Assembly (NCBI GenBank): GCA_026414955.1
Contig: JAOAIA010000074.1
Coordinates: 1-5,951, forward strand
Origin: Candidatus Bipolaricaulota bacterium
GTDB lineage: Bacteria > Bipolaricaulota > Bipolaricaulia > RBG-16-55-9 > DRXL01
DNA: 5,951 nt
Direction: 5' to 3'
In this document: piece after piece, positions 1-5,282 of the stretch
Numbering within the stretch: position 1 is the first letter of the stretch
How the letters are laid out: every line of letters begins with the position of its first letter
Position numbers and translations under genes: made by a program
Notes under the pieces: model-generated
Told to the model about the DNA's origin: nothing
What the model saw: the letters and a program-made list of their open reading frames with translations, nothing else
Database searches by the model: none

Positions 1-27
1 GGAGAGAGGGGACAAGGGTGAGGGTGT

Positions 28-1026
28 TTACAAGATCTCTCGCTTGGGTTCACGGGTCATGAGCGCATTGAGCTGGTCGAGGGGGTTCGCGCCCTCATAG
101 AGTACTGCATAGACCGCTTCGGTGATCGGGACCTCGACCGCGTGTTGTCGCGCGAGTGTGCGCACGGCGTGAGTCGCGTAGACGCCTTCCGCGACCATAG
201 ACATGCTCTCCAAAATCTGCTGAAGCGACTCCCCCTGGCCGAGCCGATACCCCACCCGACGATTGCGTGAATGCTCGCTCGTGCACGTGGCTATCAGGTC
301 ACCTACACCGGCCAGCCCAAAGAACGTCTCGCGCCGCGCGCCCAAGTGCACCCCCAGCCGCACCATCTCCGCCAAGCCGCGCGCGATGAGCGCCGCTTTC
401 GCGTTGTCCCCGCCGTAGCCTAACCCGTCGAGAATCCCCGCGGCGAGCGCGATCACGTTCTTCACCGCCCCACCGTACTCGACCCCAAGAAGATCATCAC
501 TGAGATAGACGCGAAATCGCTCGGTCATCAGCGCGCGCTGCAACTGCTCTCCTAGCTCAAGATCTCTGCCGGCGAGCACCACGCTTGTGGGGAAGTCTCG
601 TCCAACCTCCTCGGCGTGGCTTGGGCCGGAGAGCGTGAAGATATTTGCAGTATGCAGCTCTTCTTGTAAAACCGCAGACATCGTGAGCAGCGACTCACGC
701 TCCAGCCCCTTGGCAAGATTAATATACGCCTTTGGGTCAGCAGAGATCGCTTGCAGCGCGCGCGCCGTCCCGCGCATCGCAAACGACGGCACGGCGAGTA
801 AGACAACATCGGCGTCCGCGACGGCATGAGCGAGATCGCTGGTGATCACCAGACGCTCTCTAGGCAAGGAGACCCCCGGAAGATACTCTTGGTTCTCCCG
901 GAGCGCGTCCAGCTCTTGGGCAAATTGAGGGCGGCGCGCCCATAAGCGCACGGGGTAGCCCTTCTGTGCCAGGAGCCGGGCGAGGGCCGTCCCCCAGCCC
1001 CCAGCTCCAATGACCGCAAAGTTCAT
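28..1026 (-). CDS. gpsA: NAD(P)H-dependent glycerol-3-phosphate dehydrogenase
   Basis: This cytosolic enzyme reduces dihydroxyacetone phosphate to sn-glycerol 3-phosphate, the backbone precursor of phospholipids. The 332-residue protein is full length for the family. It opens with a Rossmann dinucleotide site, GAGGWG at residues 7-12. The INLAKGLE segment (102-109) and LSGPSHAEEV (132-141) are family signatures. K189 in GGAVKNVIALAAGI is the family's catalytic lysine, and FFGLAGVGDLIATC (235-248) and SRNRRVG (253-259) form the conserved C-terminal substrate/cofactor region. The start is fixed because the Rossmann motif begins only a few residues after the ATG. It follows citrate synthase by 41 nt on the same strand and may share its transcript. 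No Shine-Dalgarno sequence is visible before the ATG, unlike its neighbours. Identification is secure; NADH versus NADPH preference is not read from the sequence. Confidence 0.96.
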   Translation of the reverse strand: MNFAVIGAGGWGTALARLLAQKGYPVRLWARRPQFAQELDALRENQEYLPGVSLPRERLVITSDLAHAVADADVVLLAVPSFAMRGTARALQAISADPKAYINLAKGLERESLLTMSAVLQEELHTANIFTLSGPSHAEEVGRDFPTSVVLAGRDLELGEQLQRALMTERFRVYLSDDLLGVEYGGAVKNVIALAAGILDGLGYGGDNAKAALIARGLAEMVRLGVHLGARRETFFGLAGVGDLIATCTSEHSRNRRVGYRLGQGESLQQILESMSMVAEGVYATHAVRTLARQHAVEVPITEAVYAVLYEGANPLDQLNALMTREPKREIL

Positions 1027-1067
1027 ACGTTGAGCTTAATATATCTTAGTCACAAGAGCAAACGCCC

Positions 1068-2201
1068 TTATCTTTGGTCTATCGGGATATAATGGCCCAG
1101 CGGCGGCCCAACGTAGCGCGTTGTTGGCCGGAAGAGCCGATTGTCCGAGAGATATTCGATCATGTGCGCCATCCACCCTGCGATGCGACTGACGGCGAAG
1201 ATCGGGGTCAGCAGCGCTGGCTCGATGCCCAGATAGTAGCAGACCGTCCCGGAGTAAAAATCTACGTTGGGGAAGATGCCCTTGGCGCCGAGCGCGTCAA
1301 TGACGGTCTTCTCGACGATTTGTTCGATCTCAAAAAGCCGGGCATCGTGGGCCTGTTGCGCGAGTTGGTGAGAGTATCGTTTGAGAATGCGCGCGCGGGG
1401 ATCGTAGGTCTTGTAGACGCGATGGCCAAAGCCCATGATGCGCTCGTGGCGCGCGAGTTTCTCTTGGATATACTGTTCGGCCCTGGCTGGGTCACCGATC
1501 TCTAAGATCATCTTGATGACTTGTTCGCTTGCGCCACCGTGGAGCGGGCCTTTCAGCGCGCCCAGGGCTGCTGAGATCACCGAGTAGACATCGCTCAACG
1601 TCGAGGCCACGACTAAGCTTGCGAAGGTCGAGGCGGGGAACTCGTGATCCGCCTGCAAGATCAGGGCGACGTCGAAGACGCGAGCGGCGGCAGCATCGGG
1701 CTTCTTGCCGGTCAGCATATAGAGAAAATTGGCGCTGTGGGAGAGCGTGGGATCAGGGGCGATGGGCTCTTGGTCCTTGCGGAGTCGTCCGATAGCTGCT
1801 GTGAGCGTCGCCATCTGGGAGATCAGTTTGATCGCTTTCTCTCGCAACGCTGTCGAGGAGACGTCGTCGGGGGTGGGGTCGAAGTGTCCCAATACAGAGA
1901 TCGCGGTGCGCAGGAGCGCCATGGGGGAGGCTTGATGAGGCAGGGCCTTGAGAACGTTCATAACGTGAGTATGCAGGGGTCGCTGACTGGCTAACTCCTC
2001 CTGGAATTTCTGAAGCTCAGCGCGCGTGGGCAGACGCCGATGCAGCAAGAGAAACGCCGTCTCCTCGAATGTCGAGTGTTCAGCCAGCTCTTCGATGGGA
2101 ATCCCGACATAGGCTAAAATCCCCTTCTGCCCGTCAATATATGTCAAGGCGCTCTCGGCAGCGATGACGCCCTCTAAGCCGCGAGAGAATTCCGTGCTCA
2201 T
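1068..2201 (-). CDS. citrate synthase (short bacterial type)
   Basis: It condenses oxaloacetate with acetyl-CoA to give citrate, the entry step of the TCA cycle, in the cytosol. The 377-residue length matches the short Bacillus-like class rather than the longer allosteric proteobacterial GltA. All three catalytic residues of the family are present: H221 in GPLHGGA, H260 in GFGHRVYK and D314 in PNVDFYSG. H186 in ADHEFPAS, R339 in SRIAGW and the RLFRPTTRYVG segment (355-365) are also family signatures. The ATG overlaps the pckA stop as ATGA, and its Shine-Dalgarno sequence lies inside the last pckA codons, so translation is probably coupled. 2-methylcitrate synthases share these motifs. No prpB/prpD-like neighbour is seen, so citrate synthase is the better call, though the sequence does not exclude methylcitrate activity. 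Confidence 0.94.
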   Translation of the reverse strand: MSTEFSRGLEGVIAAESALTYIDGQKGILAYVGIPIEELAEHSTFEETAFLLLHRRLPTRAELQKFQEELASQRPLHTHVMNVLKALPHQASPMALLRTAISVLGHFDPTPDDVSSTALREKAIKLISQMATLTAAIGRLRKDQEPIAPDPTLSHSANFLYMLTGKKPDAAAARVFDVALILQADHEFPASTFASLVVASTLSDVYSVISAALGALKGPLHGGASEQVIKMILEIGDPARAEQYIQEKLARHERIMGFGHRVYKTYDPRARILKRYSHQLAQQAHDARLFEIEQIVEKTVIDALGAKGIFPNVDFYSGTVCYYLGIEPALLTPIFAVSRIAGWMAHMIEYLSDNRLFRPTTRYVGPPLGHYIPIDQR

Positions 2202-3742
2202 GGCGACCCTCCTGCTATATTATATTTCTTCAGTTGATCATGGAAGAGTTGAGCAAGCTCTTGCGCTTTAGCAGAGTATGCTTTGGCGTCCTTCCAAGAA
2301 CTTTTGGGGTTGGTGACGAGCGCCGACAGCCCTGGGCAGTACGTGGGGAAGCACAACCGAAAATGCAGGTCTTCTTCAAATGAAACGCGCTCCAGCGAGC
2401 CGTCCAGCGCCGCGCGCACCAGAGCACGCGTGTACGGCAGAGAGATTCTCTTCCCGACGCCATACGGCCCACCGGTCGTGCCCGTGTTGAGCAACCAGAC
2501 CTTAACCCCAGAGCGCGCGACTCTATCGCGCAGCATCTGGGCATAGACTTGGGGAGACAAGGGCCAGAACGGCCCGCCAAAGCATGGGCTGAACGTGGCC
2601 GTGGGCTCGGCCACCCCGCGCTCGGTGCCCGCGACCTTGGCGGTGTAGCCCAACAGAAAATAGGGGATCACTTGATCGTCGCGCAGGAGCGAGATCGGCG
2701 GCAGCACCCCGAACGCATCATACGTTAAGAAGAAGATCGTGCGCGGGGGCGGCCCCATGCCCGTGGGATTAATATGAGATAAGAACTCGATGGGGTAAGC
2801 TGCCCGTGTGTTTTCAGTGATCGAAGCATCGTCGAAGCGAATCGTGCGCTGTGGTTCTTCTAAGACGACGTTCTCTAAGATCGCGCCAAACCGCTGCACA
2901 GCGTGATAGATTTCGGGTTCGGTCTCGCGGCGCAGCCCGATCACCTTGGCGTAGCAGCCGCCTTCAAAGTTAAAGATGCCCTCGTCGCACCAACCGTGCT
3001 CATCGTCGCCGATGAGGGGGCGATGCGGGTCGGTGGAGAGCGTGGTCTTGCCTGTGCCGGAAAGCCCGAAGAAGAGCGCGGTCTGGCCGTCGGCCCCTTG
3101 GTTAGCTGAGCAATGCATGGGCAGAACGCCTTGTTGGGGCAAGAGATAATTCAAGAGCGTGAAGACGGACTTTTTGATCTCCCCGGCGTACGGTGTGCCG
3201 CCGATCAAGATCGTCTTTTGAGCAAGATGTAGAATAATAAACGTCTCGGAGCGGGTGCCGTCGCGCTCGGGGATGGCGTGAAACGACGGAGCACAGATCA
3301 CAGTGATCTGCGGCGTATGATCTCTCTGGCGAGTACGCAAGAAGATATGGCGCGCGAAGAGGCTATGCCAGGCGTATTCAGTGATGACGCGAATCGGTGT
3401 GCGATAGCGCGGTGCGGCGCAGACTTCTAGGTCTTGCACAAAGACTTTCTTCGTCTTCAGGTGCTCGCATAACCGTTGGTAAATCTGTTCGCAGTGTGCG
3501 GGGCTGATGGGGCTATTGACGGGTCCCCACCAGACTTTTGCGGCGGTTGAGGGTTCCTTCACGATGAATTTATCGTGCGGGGAGCGTCCGGTATGGCGCC
3601 CCGTGTAGGCGACGAGAGCGCCGCTGGAAGCTAGGCGCACCTCGTTCCGTCGGATGGCCTCCTCGTACAGGGCCGGAGGCTCCAGATTCCAGTAAGCTTG
3701 AGAGAGCACATACTCGAGTTCTGTGATGGCCTTGAGGCTCAC
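2198..3742 (-). CDS. pckA: phosphoenolpyruvate carboxykinase (ATP)
   Basis: It converts oxaloacetate plus ATP to phosphoenolpyruvate, CO2 and ADP, the first committed step of gluconeogenesis, in the cytosol. The 514-residue protein is slightly shorter than the roughly 530-540 residues of well-known members but has every key motif. These are TGRSPHDKF (51-59, substrate arginine R53), YAGEIKKS (185-192, metal/substrate lysine), H210, the P-loop GLSGTGKTT (226-234), the metal-binding LIGDDEHGW (243-251), EGGCYAK (260-266), ENTRAAYP (310-317) and GYTAKVAGTERGV (365-377). The P-loop form and the TGRSP motif mark the ATP class, not the GTP class. The start is GTG, chosen because a perfect AGGAGG lies 8 nt upstream and the N-terminus aligns with the family start. 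It leads a minus-strand cluster with citrate synthase and gpsA. Its last residues AGGS are encoded by the ribosome-binding site of the next gene. Confidence 0.96.
   Translation of the reverse strand: MSLKAITELEYVLSQAYWNLEPPALYEEAIRRNEVRLASSGALVAYTGRHTGRSPHDKFIVKEPSTAAKVWWGPVNSPISPAHCEQIYQRLCEHLKTKKVFVQDLEVCAAPRYRTPIRVITEYAWHSLFARHIFLRTRQRDHTPQITVICAPSFHAIPERDGTRSETFIILHLAQKTILIGGTPYAGEIKKSVFTLLNYLLPQQGVLPMHCSANQGADGQTALFFGLSGTGKTTLSTDPHRPLIGDDEHGWCDEGIFNFEGGCYAKVIGLRRETEPEIYHAVQRFGAILENVVLEEPQRTIRFDDASITENTRAAYPIEFLSHINPTGMGPPPRTIFFLTYDAFGVLPPISLLRDDQVIPYFLLGYTAKVAGTERGVAEPTATFSPCFGGPFWPLSPQVYAQMLRDRVARSGVKVWLLNTGTTGGPYGVGKRISLPYTRALVRAALDGSLERVSFEEDLHFRLCFPTYCPGLSALVTNPKSSWKDAKAYSAKAQELAQLFHDQLKKYNIAGGSP
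2207..2213 (-). promoter_or_regulatory. Shine-Dalgarno site of citrate synthase, inside the pckA 3' end
   Basis: AGGAGGG on the minus strand lies 5-6 nt before the citrate synthase ATG (2199-2201). It doubles as Ala-Gly-Gly codon sequence at the pckA C-terminus. Together with the ATGA stop/start overlap it supports translational coupling or re-initiation between the two genes. Confidence 0.8.
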
Positions 3743-3750
3743 GGAGATCT

Positions 3751-3756
3751 CCTCCT
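3751..3756 (-). promoter_or_regulatory. Shine-Dalgarno site of pckA (fixes the GTG start)
   Basis: AGGAGG on the minus strand is 8 nt upstream of the GTG at 3740-3742 and justifies that non-ATG start. Its downstream half lies in a perfect 10 bp DNA palindrome, GGAGATCTCC (3743-3752), so the site could also be an operator-like sequence, although that is only a possibility. Confidence 0.8.
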
Positions 3757-3758
3757 AT

Positions 3759-3771
3759 GCACGAACCGTGC
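3759..3771 (-). promoter_or_regulatory. small hairpin in the pckA leader
   Basis: GCACG and CGTGC form a 5 bp perfect inverted repeat around a 3 nt loop. In the predicted pckA leader it would sit 2 nt upstream of the AGGAGG ribosome-binding site. It could affect translation or be a protein-binding half-site pair. No T-run follows, so it is not a terminator. Confidence 0.35.
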
Positions 3772-3785
3772 CGGAGAATTTTTCG

Positions 3786-3813
3786 ATTGTACACAAAATT
3801 GAGGGTCTGTGCA
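3786..3813 (-). promoter_or_regulatory. candidate sigma70-type promoter of the pckA cluster
   Basis: On the minus strand, TGCACA (complement of 3808-3813, 4/6 match to TTGACA) is followed after 16 nt by TACAAT (complement of 3786-3791, 5/6 match to TATAAT). Transcription would start near 3779, leaving a leader of about 37 nt with the small hairpin and a strong Shine-Dalgarno site. The -10 box is good and the -35 box is weak. Confidence 0.5.
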
Positions 3814-3827
3814 TCTGGGGGCTTCGC

Positions 3828-3855
3828 TTGACTTTCTTGGGAAAACCGTCAAAAT
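3828..3855 (+). promoter_or_regulatory. candidate promoter of the M28 peptidase gene
   Basis: TTGACT (3828-3833, 5/6 to consensus) and CAAAAT (3850-3855, 4/6) are separated by 16 nt. The predicted start near 3862 lies just before the Shine-Dalgarno sequence at 3865-3871. It is divergent from the pckA promoter, and the two -35 boxes are separated by only 14 bp. Confidence 0.45.
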
Positions 3856-3864
3856 AGCTGCCAT

Positions 3865-3871
3865 GAGGTGA
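3865..3871 (+). promoter_or_regulatory. Shine-Dalgarno site that decides the peptidase start
   Basis: GAGGTGA matches the 3' end of 16S rRNA and lies 8-9 nt before the ATG at 3880. The in-frame GTG at 3868, which would add four residues, falls inside this site and has no ribosome-binding site of its own at proper spacing. The ATG is therefore preferred. Confidence 0.75.
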
Positions 3872-3879
3872 GTTTTTCT

Positions 3880-4881
3880 ATGAGGCGATTTCTTCTTGGT
3901 ATCGCTATAGTCTTGGTGTTCTTCGGGGCGTTAGGGGCCCCAAGCTTTGTCTCTCAGCTCTCGGTTGCTGAAGCGGCACTGCAACCGAGAGACCCATTTA
4001 TTGCTCAGCTTATCGAGCATGTGCAAGAAGCGCAACTGCGTGAGCACATCTGTCAGTTGCAGTCTGCCGAAGGCGGCGAAGCGTGCAACGCCCAGGGGTC
4101 GCGCTGGTCGTGCGACAGCGCAGCGATTGATCGTGCTGTCGAGTACACGCGCCAATACTTCGAGAAGCTCGGCTTGTCAACAAAGCTCGACCCGTACTCG
4201 CTCGCGTGCCGGACGGGGGTGTCGCATAACGTCGAGGCGATCTTGCCCGGCACAGACCCCGGAAGCTCTGAGATCATTTTGATTACAGCGCATCTCGACA
4301 GCGTCGCGCAGGGTGTGAGATCGAGCCGAGTCGCCCCCGGTGCTGACGACAACGCCAGCGGCAGTGCTGGAGTGCTCGAGGCCGCGCGCGTTTTAAGTCA
4401 GTATAAGTTCAAACGCTCTATTTATTTTGTGCTCTTCACCGGAGAGGAGCAGGGGCTAGTGGGCAGTCGGTTCTACGCAGCGCGGCTCAAGCGTGAGGGT
4501 GCTAATATTTTGGGGGTTTTTAATATGGACATGATCGGCTACGATAGCGACGACAAGGCGGTCTTCGAGATCCAAGCTCCAGATGAAGACTCGTATCAGC
4601 TTGCGCAGCTTCTTATGACTACGACGCATCACTACGGCTTAGCGTTAGAGCCGGAGGTGCCCGATCAAGCGCCGCCGTGGAGTGATCACGCGTCGTTTGC
4701 GCGGCAGGGCTATCCCGCGGTCTTACTGATCGAAGACACGGAACTAGGCGAGACTCAAGATTTCAACCCGTACTATCACACGACGGCGGACACGCTGGAA
4801 GCAATCAATCTCTCCTATGCTAAGCGAATCGTGCAGGCGCTTGTGGGGACGGTGGCGCAGCTTGCGGAGCCGGTGCAATAA
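3880..4881 (+). CDS. secreted M28-family zinc aminopeptidase
   Basis: This is a di-zinc exopeptidase of the family that includes Aeromonas/Vibrio leucine aminopeptidase and the Streptomyces griseus aminopeptidase. It likely removes N-terminal residues from peptides outside the cytoplasmic membrane. From the ATG the product has 333 residues. An N-terminal signal peptide is clear: MRR, a hydrophobic core at about 4-20, and a likely cleavage after AEA at residue 32. Expected metal ligands are all present: H138 in TAHLDS, D157 in GADDNASG, E190 with the catalytic E189 in TGEEQG, D217 in NMDMIGY, and H300 in YHTTADT. WSDHASF (267-273) is also typical. Four cysteines (58, 69, 78, 110) in the N-terminal third of the exported domain could form disulfides. 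The exact substrate is unknown. It stands alone, divergent from pckA, and ends 10 nt from the 3' end of the oppositely oriented tRNA-Leu gene. Confidence 0.9.
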   Translation: MRRFLLGIAIVLVFFGALGAPSFVSQLSVAEAALQPRDPFIAQLIEHVQEAQLREHICQLQSAEGGEACNAQGSRWSCDSAAIDRAVEYTRQYFEKLGLSTKLDPYSLACRTGVSHNVEAILPGTDPGSSEIILITAHLDSVAQGVRSSRVAPGADDNASGSAGVLEAARVLSQYKFKRSIYFVLFTGEEQGLVGSRFYAARLKREGANILGVFNMDMIGYDSDDKAVFEIQAPDEDSYQLAQLLMTTTHHYGLALEPEVPDQAPPWSDHASFARQGYPAVLLIEDTELGETQDFNPYYHTTADTLEAINLSYAKRIVQALVGTVAQLAEPVQ

Positions 4882-4891
4882 ATAAAAGTCA

Positions 4892-4973
<82 letters not shown>

Positions 4974-5046
4974 CCAGGCTTCGCCTGGACCATTCGCCTT
5001 CGCCAGCCTCCGGCTGGCGAAGATGAACAGTCCAGACGAAGTCTGG
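4974..5046. repeat. 73 nt palindromic element filling the tRNA-Arg/tRNA-Leu spacer
   Basis: Two 35 nt arms (4974-5008 and 5012-5046) around a TCC centre are inverted copies that agree at 29 of 35 positions. Each arm contains its own 15 nt hairpin: CCAGGC-TTC-GCCTGG at 4974-4988 and CCAGAC-GAA-GTCTGG at 5032-5046. The centre forms an 11 bp perfect hairpin with a 3 nt loop (4998-5022). The element can fold either as one long stem or as three side-by-side hairpins. Its ends coincide exactly with the tRNA-Leu 5' end (4973/4974) and with the encoded CCA of tRNA-Arg (5046/5047). No T-run follows, so it is not an intrinsic terminator. Transcribed in the tRNA precursor, it could be a processing signal, a mobile palindromic repeat, or both. 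It was not matched to any named repeat family. Confidence 0.85.
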
Positions 5047-5049
5047 TGG

Positions 5050-5122
5050 CGCGCCCGGAGGGACTCGAACCCCCAACCCTCGGTTCCGAAGACCGATGCT
5101 CTTCCCATTGAGCTACGGGCGC
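5050..5122 (-). tRNA. tRNA-Arg (anticodon UCG), CCA encoded at 5047-5049
   Basis: A 73 nt class I tRNA. The acceptor stem GCGCCCG/CGGGCGC is seven G-C pairs, with discriminator G. The D-stem is GCTC/GAGC with an 8 nt loop. The anticodon stem TCGGT/ACCGA encloses loop CTTCGGA, giving anticodon TCG (reads CGA and probably other CGN codons). The variable loop is 5 nt. The T-arm is GGGGG TTCGAGT CCCTC with one G-U pair. The three bases after the discriminator are CCA (complement of 5047-5049), unlike the downstream tRNA-Leu. It is the first gene of the tRNA operon and is flanked almost flush on both sides by palindromic repeat elements. Confidence 0.96.
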
Positions 5123-5123
5123 A

Positions 5124-5171
5124 CAAGCTAGGAGCTTGAGCCTCGCCTTGGCCAGCCTCCGGCTGGCCAAG
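5124..5171. repeat. partial second copy of the palindromic element, upstream of tRNA-Arg
   Basis: A 15 nt hairpin (CAAGCT-AGG-AGCTTG, 5124-5138), an 8 nt spacer and a 25 nt hairpin (11 bp stem, TCC loop, 5147-5171) repeat the left two thirds of the 4974-5046 element. The 25 nt hairpin matches the one at 4998-5022 at 23 of 25 positions, and the two differences are a C-G to G-C swap of one base pair. A third small hairpin is not convincing here, though a GAACA follows at about the same place in both copies. It begins one base outside the tRNA-Arg 5' end and would lie in the leader of the tRNA transcript. Confidence 0.8.
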
Positions 5172-5187
5172 AGATAGAGAACACTTA

Positions 5188-5216
5188 AGTTTAGTCAACG
5201 AACTCACTACCGTCAA
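5188..5216 (-). promoter_or_regulatory. candidate promoter of the tRNA-Arg/tRNA-Leu operon
   Basis: On the minus strand, TTGACG (complement of 5211-5216, 5/6 to consensus) and TAAACT (complement of 5188-5193, 4/6) are separated by the ideal 17 nt. The start would be near 5181, giving a leader of about 58 nt that contains the partial palindromic element before tRNA-Arg. A second TTGACT (complement of 5193-5198) overlaps the -10 and has a poorer partner. Confidence 0.55.
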
Positions 5217-5224
5217 CCCTCACT

Positions 5225-5275
5225 GAACCTCTCTCTTCTCTTTGACGACTTACAAGTGCTATACTCTAACGGGAG
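5225..5275 (+). promoter_or_regulatory. promoter region of the sigma factor gene, several candidates
   Basis: Three overlapping possibilities are visible. (1) TTGACG at 5242-5247 with TCTAAC at 5265-5270, 17 nt apart. (2) An extended -10 TGCTATACT at 5257-5265. (3) An ECF-like pair GAACC (5225-5229) and CGACT (5246-5250), 16 nt apart, which could allow self-activation. The first two place the transcript start close to the GGGAG Shine-Dalgarno site (5271-5275, 7 nt before the ATG); only the third leaves a normal leader. The choice cannot be settled from sequence. Confidence 0.4.
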
Positions 5276-5282
5276 CATATAG

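Noticed and set aside
1..27. Purine-rich GGAGAGAGG...GGGTGAGGGTG stretch at the window start
   Set aside because: No hairpin, promoter or frame could be supported in the 27 bases downstream of gpsA. A terminator could lie just outside the window.
552..829. Open frames on both strands inside gpsA
   Set aside because: The gpsA reading frame has all family motifs across this stretch. The alternatives have no motif and no ribosome-binding site.
1529..1994. Plus-strand open frames antisense to citrate synthase
   Set aside because: They overlap a clearly conserved enzyme in another frame and have Arg/Ser/Gly-rich products without any recognised domain.
1068..2201. 2-methylcitrate synthase (prpC)
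   Set aside because: Motifs cannot separate the two activities, but the context is pckA and gpsA with no propionate-pathway gene, so citrate synthase is more likely.
4880..4891. T-rich tract after tRNA-Leu on the minus strand as a terminator
   Set aside because: It is interrupted (TTTTATTTATT) and the only stem before it is the tRNA itself, which must fold as tRNA. The evidence is too weak.
4974..5022. The strong hairpins around the tRNAs as intrinsic terminators
   Set aside because: No T-run follows the stems on either strand, and a terminator between tRNA-Arg and tRNA-Leu would cut the operon. The structure is better described as a repeat element.
4974..5171. CRISPR array
   Set aside because: There are only two unequal copies, with a tRNA gene between them and no regular spacers.
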